A DNA stretch of 64,000 bases from an uncultured Mediterraneibacter sp. (GTDB lineage Bacteria; Bacillota; Clostridia; Lachnospirales; Lachnospiraceae). Position numbers and translations under genes: made by a program. Positions 44,230 through 51,782 of this stretch are shown here, in pieces (the first letter of the stretch is position 1; every line of letters begins with the position of its first letter). The stretch spans positions 62,001 to 126,000 of the forward strand of contig NZ_CAKRDI010000004.1 in assembly GCF_934309415.1 (NCBI RefSeq), given 5' to 3'. The notes beneath the pieces were generated by a model. That model made no database searches and was not told where the DNA came from. It worked only from the letters and a program-made list of their open reading frames with translations.

Positions 44230-46512
44230 ATGGATAAGAATAATAAGAACAATGGACCGGGCAATAACCGGCAGGGGTGGGGACTGATTCTGTTCACCAC
44301 ATTACTTGTTACGTTTGTTGTCATGGGTCTTTATTCTCTGATGCAGGGATCAAACCCGGAAGAGATAAGCTATGATAAATTTCTGAAACTGGTTGATAAC
44401 GGGAAGGTTGAATCTGTGACCATGAGTGGATCCCAGATCAACATTGTCCTGACAGATGAGGCCAGAAAACAGAAACAGCAGGGAAAACTGACAGAGGTCA
44501 AAGAGTCAGGGAAATCATCTGCAGATCATACAGAAGACACTTCCTCTGCCCAGACGACAACAGGAGAAAGCAACTCTCAGAGTGCAAGCCTGATCGAACA
44601 GCTTCAGAATCAGGTGCAGGGAACAACATCCAGACAGAAAGATCCGGATTATTATACAGGAGTTGTATCAGATGATACACTGGTTCGCAGACTGGATAAA
44701 GCGGGCGTAGAATTCCGCTCAAAAGTACCGGATACAGCAAGTTCTCTGATCATGGAAGTAGTGATCACAGTCATTCTTCCGGTGGTACTTCTGGTATTTA
44801 TGTTCAGCTTCCTGATGAAGAAGATGTCAAAGGGTGGCGGAATGATGGGCATTGGAAAGAGCAATGCCAAGATGTATATGGAAAAACAGACCGGTGTTAC
44901 TTTCCAGGATGTAGCTGGTGAAGATGAGGCGAAAGAGTCTCTTCAGGAAGTGGTTGATTTCCTTCATAACCCGGGTAAATATACGGGAATCGGGGCGAAA
45001 CTTCCAAAAGGTGCTTTGCTGGTAGGACCTCCGGGAACCGGTAAGACACTGCTTGCAAAGGCAGTTGCAGGAGAGGCAAAAGTTCCGTTCTTCTCACTGT
45101 CCGGTTCTGCATTTGTAGAGATGTATGTCGGAGTCGGTGCATCCCGTGTGCGTGATCTGTTTAAGCAGGCACAGCAGATGGCTCCGTGTATCGTATTTAT
45201 CGATGAGATCGATGCGATTGGAAAGACCCGTGACACAGCTATGGGCGGCGGAAATGACGAGCGTGAGCAGACATTGAACCAGCTTCTTGCAGAGATGGAT
45301 GGATTTGATACAAATAAAGGACTTCTCGTACTTGCTGCAACGAACCGTCCGGAAGTACTTGATCCGGCACTTTTAAGACCGGGACGTTTTGACCGCAGAA
45401 TCATCGTGGATAAACCAGATCTGAAAGGCCGTGTAGAGATTCTGAAAGTTCATGCGAAAGATGTAAGAATGGATGAAAGTGTAGATCTGGAAGCGATTGC
45501 GCTGGCTACCTCCGGAGCAGTTGGATCAGATCTTGCGAATATGATCAATGAAGCTGCGATTAATGCAGTAAAACATGGAAGACAGGTGGTAAGCCAGAAG
45601 GATCTCTTTGAGGCAGTGGAAGTTGTACTCGTCGGTAAAGAAAAGAAAGACCGCATTATGAGTCCTGAGGAGCGCAGGATTGTTTCTTATCATGAGGTGG
45701 GACATGCGCTTGTTACCGCACTTCAGAAGAATACAGAACCGGTGCAGAAGATTACAATTGTTCCGAGAACAATGGGAGCACTTGGCTATGTAATGCAGAC
45801 GCCGGAAGAAGAGAAATTCCTGAATACGAAGAAAGAGCTGGAGGCTATGATCGTTGTAGCACTCGGCGGACGTGCGGCAGAGGAGATTGTATTTGATACA
45901 GTTACAACCGGAGCGTCGAATGATATCGAGCAGGCGACCAAGATTGCCAGAGCGATGATCACACAGTATGGTATGTCAGAACGCTTTGGTCTGATGGGGC
46001 TGGAATCTGTGCAGCATCGTTATCTGGATGGACGTGCAGTACTCAACTGTGGCGAGGCAACAGCGGGAGCGATTGATGAAGAAGTGATGAAGATGCTCAA
46101 AGGTGCTTATGAGGAGGCAAAACGTCTTCTGTCAGAGAACCGTGAGGCACTGGATCAGATCGCGGCATTCCTGATTGAAAAAGAAACGATCACAGGAAAA
46201 GAATTTATGGAGATCTTCCGTAAGGTGAAGGGAATTCCTGACCCGGAGGAATCTGGAACCACTGAGAACGGTGCACAGCATCAGGAAGGCCGAATCATGA
46301 TGAAAGAGACGGCACAGACAGAGCAGAGCCTGGAGCAGGCAGATTCCTGTGTAGAAAAGGCAGAAGAGATGCAGACTCCGGAAGTGAAAGCAGCAGAGAA
46401 CACAGCGTCTGTAATGCCGGAAGATAGCGCAACAGAAGCGAAGGCTGAGGAAACAACAGCATCAGCGGAAGTGGCAGCAGTTCAGGAAGCGCAGGAAACA
46501 GAGGAAGAGTAA
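44230..46512 (+). CDS. ftsH: ATP-dependent zinc metalloprotease FtsH
   Basis: A membrane-anchored AAA+ protease. Two membrane segments (about 17-37 and 174-196) flank an extracellular domain with a Ser/Thr/Gln-rich loop (95-135). [11 protein letters not shown] (265-275) is Walker A, IVFIDEID (321-328) Walker B, and GRFDRR the arginine-finger region. HEVGH (488-492) is the zinc site. With 760 residues it exceeds the usual 610-650; the surplus is the loop and a C-terminal tail rich in Glu, Ala and Thr (about 665-760). A TTTAGGAGG site precedes the ATG. Confidence 0.97.
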   Translation: MDKNNKNNGPGNNRQGWGLILFTTLLVTFVVMGLYSLMQGSNPEEISYDKFLKLVDNGKVESVTMSGSQINIVLTDEARKQKQQGKLTEVKESGKSSADHTEDTSSAQTTTGESNSQSASLIEQLQNQVQGTTSRQKDPDYYTGVVSDDTLVRRLDKAGVEFRSKVPDTASSLIMEVVITVILPVVLLVFMFSFLMKKMSKGGGMMGIGKSNAKMYMEKQTGVTFQDVAGEDEAKESLQEVVDFLHNPGKYTGIGAKLPKGALLVGPPGTGKTLLAKAVAGEAKVPFFSLSGSAFVEMYVGVGASRVRDLFKQAQQMAPCIVFIDEIDAIGKTRDTAMGGGNDEREQTLNQLLAEMDGFDTNKGLLVLAATNRPEVLDPALLRPGRFDRRIIVDKPDLKGRVEILKVHAKDVRMDESVDLEAIALATSGAVGSDLANMINEAAINAVKHGRQVVSQKDLFEAVEVVLVGKEKKDRIMSPEERRIVSYHEVGHALVTALQKNTEPVQKITIVPRTMGALGYVMQTPEEEKFLNTKKELEAMIVVALGGRAAEEIVFDTVTTGASNDIEQATKIARAMITQYGMSERFGLMGLESVQHRYLDGRAVLNCGEATAGAIDEEVMKMLKGAYEEAKRLLSENREALDQIAAFLIEKETITGKEFMEIFRKVKGIPDPEESGTTENGAQHQEGRIMMKETAQTEQSLEQADSCVEKAEEMQTPEVKAAENTASVMPEDSATEAKAEETTASAEVAAVQEAQETEEE

Positions 46513-46530
46513 GAGGCAGAAGAAAGAGAA

Positions 46531-47223
46531 ATGATAAAAGCGGTAATTTTTGATATTGATGATACACTTTACAATTATATGGAAAATGACCGGAGAGTGA
46601 AGAAGGAACTTCAGGAATGGTGTGCGGAAAAGCTTGGAATTTCAGCAGAGGAGTATCAGGAGTATCTGAAGAAAGGTGAAAAGTATGCCAATGATCGTGC
46701 CGGCTGGGGATATGCGGTGAACCATAACCGACTGGTACGTTATCAGACGATGTTGGAACTGCTTGGAAAACCAGTTATTCCGTATGCTTACGAGATGTAT
46801 GAGCTGTACTGGGATTCACTGATTTCCCAGATTGTTCCGAATCCGGGTGTTGTGGAGCTGTTGCAGGGTTTAAAGGTCCGGGGAACTTATATAGGACTCG
46901 GCAGTAATATGACTGCAGACATTCAGTACCGAAAGATCATGAAGCTTAGACTGGGAGAGTACATAGATGGAATTGTGACCAGTGAAGAGGCGGGAATTGA
47001 AAAGCCGGATGCCAGACTGTTCAGACTGTGTGCAGAGAAGGCCGGTGTGGATGTGTCAGAGTGTGTGTTTATCGGAGACAGCGTGAATCATGATGTCCGT
47101 GGTGCACAGGCGGCCGGAATGCCGGTGATGCTGTATGATCCAGAAGGAAATGTGACAGAAGATTACGGATGTCCGGTACTGCATCATTTCTCAGAATATT
47201 TTGAACTGGAAAAAACATTATAA
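46531..47223 (+). CDS. HAD-family hydrolase
   Basis: A 230-residue HAD phosphatase starting 18 bp after ftsH, so probably co-transcribed. Motif I is FDIDDTLYNYMEND (8-21), with a cap domain after it. Motif II is IGLGSNMTA, motif III EKPDARLF and motif IV FIGDSVNHDVRGAQAAG. The IDDTLY form resembles YjjG-like nucleotidases and other subfamily IA enzymes. The substrate is unknown. A stem-loop follows the stop by about 48 bp. Confidence 0.9.
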   Translation: MIKAVIFDIDDTLYNYMENDRRVKKELQEWCAEKLGISAEEYQEYLKKGEKYANDRAGWGYAVNHNRLVRYQTMLELLGKPVIPYAYEMYELYWDSLISQIVPNPGVVELLQGLKVRGTYIGLGSNMTADIQYRKIMKLRLGEYIDGIVTSEEAGIEKPDARLFRLCAEKAGVDVSECVFIGDSVNHDVRGAQAAGMPVMLYDPEGNVTEDYGCPVLHHFSEYFELEKTL

Positions 47224-47270
47224 AAGAAGACGATTGGATACAGGGAGACTGTAGAAGAGAGTGAGAATGA

Positions 47271-47298
47271 AAGGGATGCTGCGGATGCGGCATCCCTT
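47271..47298 (+). terminator. stem-loop after the HAD gene
   Basis: AAGGGATGC (47271-47279) and GCATCCCTT (47290-47298) pair exactly, followed by GTTGGATTC. The U-tract is weak. Confidence 0.55.
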
Positions 47299-47370
47299 GT
47301 TGGATTCTGCTCAGACTATAGATAAGCACTTTTTATCGTTAAAGGCGATTCAAAATTTCAGATTCGCTTC

Positions 47371-47399
47371 TTGTTCTTTTTAAGGGAAATGTTTATAAT
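47371..47399 (+). promoter_or_regulatory. uvrC promoter placed for a leaderless mRNA
   Basis: TTGTTC (47371-47376) and TATAAT (47394-47399) are 17 bp apart. The uvrC ATG begins 7 bp after the -10 box, so transcription would start at or next to the A of ATG. Confidence 0.55.
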
Positions 47400-47406
47400 A
47401 AAATGT

Positions 47407-49257
47407 ATGGAAAATAATAATTTTGATATACAGGAAGAACTGAAAAAACTTCCGGGACGACCGGGAGTATATATCATGCATGATGAACAGGATCACATCA
47501 TTTATGTGGGAAAAGCGATCAGCCTGAAGAATCGTGTGCGCCAGTATTTTCAGACCAGCAGAAATAAAGGAGTAAAGATTGAACAGATGGTCACGCATAT
47601 TCGCAGGTTCGAATATATTGTGACGGATTCAGAACTGGAAGCGCTGGTGTTAGAGTGCAATCTGATCAAAGAGCACCGACCAAAGTATAACACGATGCTG
47701 ATGGATGACAAGACGTATCCATTCATTAAAGTTACCACGGGAGAAGCTTATCCGAGGGTCCTTCTGGCAAGAAGAATGCTGAAAGACAAGGCAAGGTATT
47801 TCGGACCTTATACGAGCTCCCAGGCGGTGAAAGATACGATTGATCTGCTTCATAAGCTATATCATATCCGGAGCTGCAACCGGAATCTGCCGAAGGATAC
47901 GGGAAAGGAACGTCCGTGTCTGAATTATCATATCAAACAGTGTGATGCTCCCTGTCAGGGATATGTTTCACAGGAAGAATACAGAAAGTCAATTGATCAG
48001 GTCATCCGTTTTCTGAATGGAAATTTTGAACCTCTGTTAAAAGAGCTGGAAGAGAAGATGCAGGAGGCCTCTGAGGCACTGGAATTTGAAAAAGCCATTG
48101 AGTACAGAGAACTTTTAAACAGTGTGAAGAAAGTGGCGCAGAAGCAGAAAATCACGGACTCCAGTGGGGAGGACAGGGATGTACTTGCGGTTGCCTGTCA
48201 GGAAGAAGATGCAGTAGTCCAGGTATTCTTTATCCGTAATGGACGCCTGATCGGAAGAGACCATTTCTATCTGCGTATCACCAATGGAGAGAAAAAAGCG
48301 GAGATACTGGACAGCTTTATCAAACAGTATTATGCAGGAACACCATTTATCCCAGGTGAACTGATGCTGAAAGAGGAGATGGAGGAAAAAGAACTTCTGG
48401 AGACCTGGCTGAGCGCAAAGAGAGGGCAGAAAGTAGTGATCCGTGTTCCCAAAAAAGGAACAAAGGAAAAACTGGCAGAGCTGGCTGAAGAGAATGCAAG
48501 GATGGTACTCAGTAAAGACAAAGAACGTCTGAAACGGGAAGAAGGAAGAACCATTGGAGCCGTAAAAGAGATTGAGAAACTGCTGGATCTGAAAGACATT
48601 GTCAGAATGGAAGCATTTGATATTTCAAATACGAATGGATTCCAGTCGGTCGGTTCAATGGTTGTTTATGAGCGGGGAAAACCGAAACGGAATGATTATC
48701 GTAAATTTAAGATCAAGAGTGTCAAAGGTCCGGATGATTACGCAAGTATGAGAGAAGTTCTGACCAGAAGGTTTACCCACGGCCTGAAAGAGCGGGAAGA
48801 GAATACAGAAGCAGGGAAGTTTACCATGTTCCCGGATCTGCTCCTGATGGATGGAGGAAGAGGCCAGGTGAATATTGCACTGCAGGTATTGGAGGAACTG
48901 CATCTGAATATTCCGGTCTGCGGAATGGTAAAGGACGATTTCCACCGGACACGCGGGCTGTATTATAACAATGTCGAGATTCCCATCGACAAGAATTCAG
49001 AGGCATTCCGCCTGATTACAAGAATACAGGATGAAGCCCATCGCTTTGCAATCGAATTCCATCGCCAGCTCCGTGGAAAGAATCAGGTACATTCGATTCT
49101 GGACGATATCGAAGGAATCGGTCCTGCAAGAAGAAAAGCATTGATGAGACATTATCTCAGCCTCGATGCAATTCGGGAAGCCAGCATCGAAGAACTCGCA
49201 AAAATCCCCTCAATGAACGAAAAAGCTGCCGAATCAGTGTACAAGTTTTTACACTAA
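47407..49257 (+). CDS. uvrC: excinuclease ABC subunit C
   Basis: UvrC makes the dual incisions of nucleotide excision repair. The 616 residues contain the GIY-YIG nuclease ([30 protein letters not shown], about 15-55), a UvrB-interacting UVR segment ([14 protein letters not shown]), the RNase H-like second nuclease ([31 protein letters not shown]) and a terminal helix-hairpin-helix pair ([13 protein letters not shown]). The start [17 protein letters not shown] matches relatives. No ribosome site lies at normal distance, consistent with a leaderless message. Confidence 0.97.
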   Translation: MENNNFDIQEELKKLPGRPGVYIMHDEQDHIIYVGKAISLKNRVRQYFQTSRNKGVKIEQMVTHIRRFEYIVTDSELEALVLECNLIKEHRPKYNTMLMDDKTYPFIKVTTGEAYPRVLLARRMLKDKARYFGPYTSSQAVKDTIDLLHKLYHIRSCNRNLPKDTGKERPCLNYHIKQCDAPCQGYVSQEEYRKSIDQVIRFLNGNFEPLLKELEEKMQEASEALEFEKAIEYRELLNSVKKVAQKQKITDSSGEDRDVLAVACQEEDAVVQVFFIRNGRLIGRDHFYLRITNGEKKAEILDSFIKQYYAGTPFIPGELMLKEEMEEKELLETWLSAKRGQKVVIRVPKKGTKEKLAELAEENARMVLSKDKERLKREEGRTIGAVKEIEKLLDLKDIVRMEAFDISNTNGFQSVGSMVVYERGKPKRNDYRKFKIKSVKGPDDYASMREVLTRRFTHGLKEREENTEAGKFTMFPDLLLMDGGRGQVNIALQVLEELHLNIPVCGMVKDDFHRTRGLYYNNVEIPIDKNSEAFRLITRIQDEAHRFAIEFHRQLRGKNQVHSILDDIEGIGPARRKALMRHYLSLDAIREASIEELAKIPSMNEKAAESVYKFLH

Positions 49258-49266
49258 TGGTATAAT
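49238..49266 (+). promoter_or_regulatory. hprK promoter inside the end of uvrC
   Basis: TGTACA (49238-49243) and TATAAT (49261-49266) are 17 bp apart. The -35 lies within the last codons of uvrC. Transcription would start about 175 bp before hprK, leaving a long leader. Confidence 0.7.
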
Positions 49267-49286
49267 GAACGCATAGCGACGAACGC

Positions 49287-49435
49287 AGTTGAAATAGTAA
49301 GGCTGCGAACCATTTATGGTTCAGCAGACTTAGTATTTCAACTATGTGAGTGCAACGAACAGCGAGAGGGAGCGAAGCGGAGTCGAGCGGAGTCGAACGC
49401 AGCGTTCGGAGCGTTCGGAGCGATAAGAGAAAAGG
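49287..49435 (+). promoter_or_regulatory. structured hprK leader: long stem plus GC-rich repeats
   Basis: 49287-49313 pairs with 49316-49343 over 27 bp (two mismatches, one bulge, loop TT). The outer arm is AGTTGAAATA and the tip AACCAT/ATGGTT. Downstream are direct repeats AGCGGAGTCG (two in series) and GTTCGGAGCG (two in series) and a CGAACGC/GCGTTCG hairpin. No T-run follows the long stem, so it is not an ordinary terminator. The 188-bp uvrC-hprK gap holds no gene. Confidence 0.55.
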
Positions 49436-49445
49436 AGAAGTCAAA

Positions 49446-50375
49446 ATGGAAGGTGTAAGATTAACGGAATTTGTTGAAAAGATGAACTTAAAAGTACTCA
49501 CTCCGGGAGTAGATTTAACAGATAAAGAAGTTGATGTGCCGGAGGTTAACAGGCCGGCTCTGCAGCTGACAGGATTTTATGATCATTTTGCATCAAACCG
49601 TGTTCAGATTATGGGAAATGTAGAATATGCATATGTACAGACACTGTCAGATGAGCGAAAAAGAGAGGTATACGATAAATTACTTGAACATAAAGTTCCA
49701 TGCATCGTATTCAGCAACAATCTGAATCCGGGTGAAGGATTTCTCAGAGCTGCGGAGAAAAATGACATTCCGATTTTCGGAACCTGTCAGAATACGTCTT
49801 CTTTTATGGGAGAACTGATCCGCTGGCTGAATGTAAAACTTGCACCGTGTATTTCGATTCACGGCGTGCTGGTGGATGTATATGGTGTTGGTGTACTGAT
49901 CATGGGAGAGAGTGGTATTGGCAAGAGTGAGGCTGCTCTGGAGCTGATCAAGAGAGGACATCGTCTTGTAACAGATGACGTTGTTGAAATCAGAAAAGTC
50001 AGTGATGAGACACTGGTTGGGTCTGCACCGGATATTACAAGACATTTCATCGAGCTTCGCGGTATCGGAATCGTGGATGTAAAATCCATGTTCGGTGTAC
50101 AGAGCGTAAGAGAGACTCAGAATATTGATCTCGTAATCACTCTGGAAGACTGGAGCAGAGAGAAAGAATATGACAGACTTGGTCTGGAAGAGGAGTACAC
50201 AGAATTCCTTGGAAACAAAGTAGTTTGCCATAAGATTCCGATCCGTCCGGGAAGAAATCTTGCAATCATTGTAGAATCTGCAGCCGTTAACCACAGACAG
50301 AAACAGATGGGATACAATGCAGCACAGGAGCTGTATAAACGTGTACAGGAAAATCTTGCCAAGAAGAGAAAATAA
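49446..50375 (+). CDS. hprK: HPr kinase/phosphorylase
   Basis: HprK phosphorylates Ser46 of HPr in response to glycolytic state and so drives CcpA-type catabolite control in Firmicutes. The 309-residue protein has the N-terminal domain, Walker A MGESGIGKSEAALEL (153-167), DDVVEIR (177-183) and the signature ELRGIGIVDVKSMFG (203-217). The ATG at 49446 follows AAAGGAGAAG; an in-frame extension back to 49350 would translate the GC-rich leader repeats and was rejected. A 143-bp repeat begins 2 bp after the stop. Confidence 0.96.
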   Translation: MEGVRLTEFVEKMNLKVLTPGVDLTDKEVDVPEVNRPALQLTGFYDHFASNRVQIMGNVEYAYVQTLSDERKREVYDKLLEHKVPCIVFSNNLNPGEGFLRAAEKNDIPIFGTCQNTSSFMGELIRWLNVKLAPCISIHGVLVDVYGVGVLIMGESGIGKSEAALELIKRGHRLVTDDVVEIRKVSDETLVGSAPDITRHFIELRGIGIVDVKSMFGVQSVRETQNIDLVITLEDWSREKEYDRLGLEEEYTEFLGNKVVCHKIPIRPGRNLAIIVESAAVNHRQKQMGYNAAQELYKRVQENLAKKRK

Positions 50376-50377
50376 AC

Positions 50378-50520
50378 GTTACTGTTCACTCCCATGTCAA
50401 TCACTCCGCTGATTGACATGGAGGATGCACGTTTTGTCCTGAATGTATCTCGCCCATCGCCGTAGGCGACTCTAAATGGCGAGATACGTTACTGTTTGCA
50501 GGTTACCTGTGAACAGTAAC
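50378..50520. repeat. 143-bp structured repeat, copy D (reference copy)
   Basis: Stem 1 is CCATGTCAATCA (50392-50403) with TGATTGACATGG (50410-50421). Stem 2 is GTATCTCGCC (from 50445) with ATGGCGAGATAC (50476-50487), capped by CGCC/GGCG. Stem 3 is the terminal hairpin GTTACTGTTTGCAGG / CCTGTGAACAGTAAC. The outer ends GTTACTGTTCAC and GTGAACAGTAAC are also inverted repeats of each other. It begins 2 bp after the hprK stop. Confidence 0.92.
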
Positions 50521-50562
50521 AACAAATAAACAGGTGGCAGGAGCTTTCACAGAATGAAAAAA

Positions 50563-50645
50563 TGCACACCGCATTCTCGTTACTTTAGTGATGAGTTAGG
50601 TGTGCAAAGCGGACCAACATCTGATCTGGCTGGATCAGATGTTGG
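50563..50645 (+). promoter_or_regulatory. two-hairpin leader of the glucokinase gene
   Basis: Hairpin 1 is TGCACACC (50563-50570) with GGTGTGCA (50599-50606), continued inside by CTCGTTAC/GTGATGAG. Hairpin 2 is a perfect 13-bp stem CCAACATCTGATC (50614-50626) with GATCAGATGTTGG (50633-50645). No T-run follows, so attenuation is uncertain. Confidence 0.5.
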
Positions 50646-50695
50646 AATAAATAAAAAGATAGAAAACGAATTAAGAGAAACGGAGAATGAATGAC

Positions 50696-51628
50696 ATGAG
50701 TTATTGTTTTGGTGTCGATATCGGCGGAACAACTGTAAAAATGGGACTTTTCAACGGAGCTGGAGAGATCGTTGAAAAATGGGAGATCGTAACACGCACA
50801 GAGAATGAGGGAGAGGCGATCCTTCCGGATATTGCATCTTCCATTAATGCAAAAGTTGCTGAGCACAAGATTGCAAAAGAAGAGGTACTGGGAGTGGGCG
50901 TCGGCGTTCCGGCACCTGTAACTTCTGAGGGAATTATCAATGGAAGTGCAAACCTTGGATGGAAGTATAAAGAGGCAAAGAGAGAGTTGGAAGAACTGAC
51001 AGGATTAAAAGCTGAGTTCGGAAACGATGCAAATGTTGCCGCTCTTGGTGAGATGTGGAAAGGCGGCGGAGCAGGCTGCAAGAACATGGTCATGGTAACA
51101 CTTGGAACCGGTGTTGGCGGGGGTGTGATTATCAATGGAAAGATCCTTGTAGGTGAGAATGGAGCAGGTGGAGAAATCGGACATCTGTGTGTAAATTATG
51201 AAGAGACAGATCATTGCGGATGCGGAAACTGTGGATGTCTCGAGCAGTATGCTTCTGCTACAGGTATCACACGTCTTGCAAAGAAGAAATTAGCGAATGA
51301 GACACGTCAGACAATGCTGAATGCAGAAACAGTGTCTGCAAAAGAAGTATTTGATGCTGTGAAAGTAGGAGATGAAGTAGCCAAAGAAGTGGCAGAAGAG
51401 ATGGGAACATATCTTGGACATGCGCTTGCAAATCTTGCAGTTGTTGCTGATCCGGCCGTATTTGTAATCGGTGGCGGAGTATCCAAGGCAGGAGAAGTAC
51501 TTCTTCCATATATTGAGAAACCATATCAGGAGAAAGCATTCTTTGCCAATAAGAAAGCGAAATTCACACTTGCAACACTTGGAAATGATGCAGGAATCTG
51601 TGGAGCTGCGAAATTAATTTTGGAGTAG
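50696..51628 (+). CDS. glcK: ROK-family glucokinase
   Basis: A 310-residue sugar kinase. GVDIGGTTVKMGLF (6-19) is the phosphate motif. GNDANVAALGE holds the catalytic Asp region, TLGTGVGGG is the second glycine loop, and the ROK zinc motif is HCGCGNCGCLEQYAS. Glucose is the likely substrate; other hexoses are possible. The ATG at 50696 was chosen because the GGAGA site sits only 1 bp before the alternative at 50687. It is followed by a strong terminator. Confidence 0.92.
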   Translation: MSYCFGVDIGGTTVKMGLFNGAGEIVEKWEIVTRTENEGEAILPDIASSINAKVAEHKIAKEEVLGVGVGVPAPVTSEGIINGSANLGWKYKEAKRELEELTGLKAEFGNDANVAALGEMWKGGGAGCKNMVMVTLGTGVGGGVIINGKILVGENGAGGEIGHLCVNYEETDHCGCGNCGCLEQYASATGITRLAKKKLANETRQTMLNAETVSAKEVFDAVKVGDEVAKEVAEEMGTYLGHALANLAVVADPAVFVIGGGVSKAGEVLLPYIEKPYQEKAFFANKKAKFTLATLGNDAGICGAAKLILE

Positions 51629-51661
51629 AATCTACATTTCAAAATAAACAGGTAAAAACAT

Positions 51662-51715
51662 AAAAGGAGATATTTTGTCACCGATGAGAGTTTCGGACAG
51701 AATATCTCCTTTTTG
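51662..51715 (+). terminator. glucokinase terminator
   Basis: AAAAGGAGATATTTTGTC (51662-51679) pairs with GACAGAATATCTCCTTTT (from 51696) with one mismatch-bulge, followed by T. Confidence 0.88.
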
Positions 51716-51721
51716 CAGAAT

Positions 51722-51765
51722 AAAAATAAGATGACGGAAAATAAACAGTCCCATCATCTTATTTT
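51722..51765 (-). terminator. terminator of the penicillin-binding protein gene
   Basis: On the minus strand AAAATAAGATGATGG pairs with CCGTCATCTTATTTT, followed by TATTC. It lies 18 bp after the stop, back to back with the glucokinase terminator. Confidence 0.85.
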
Positions 51766-51782
51766 GCATCTTGTATTATCGT

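Noticed and set aside
49350-49445. Extended N-terminus of HprK from 49350
   Set aside because: It would translate GC-rich direct repeats into an Arg/Ser-rich stretch not found in HprK; the ATG at 49446 has a good site.
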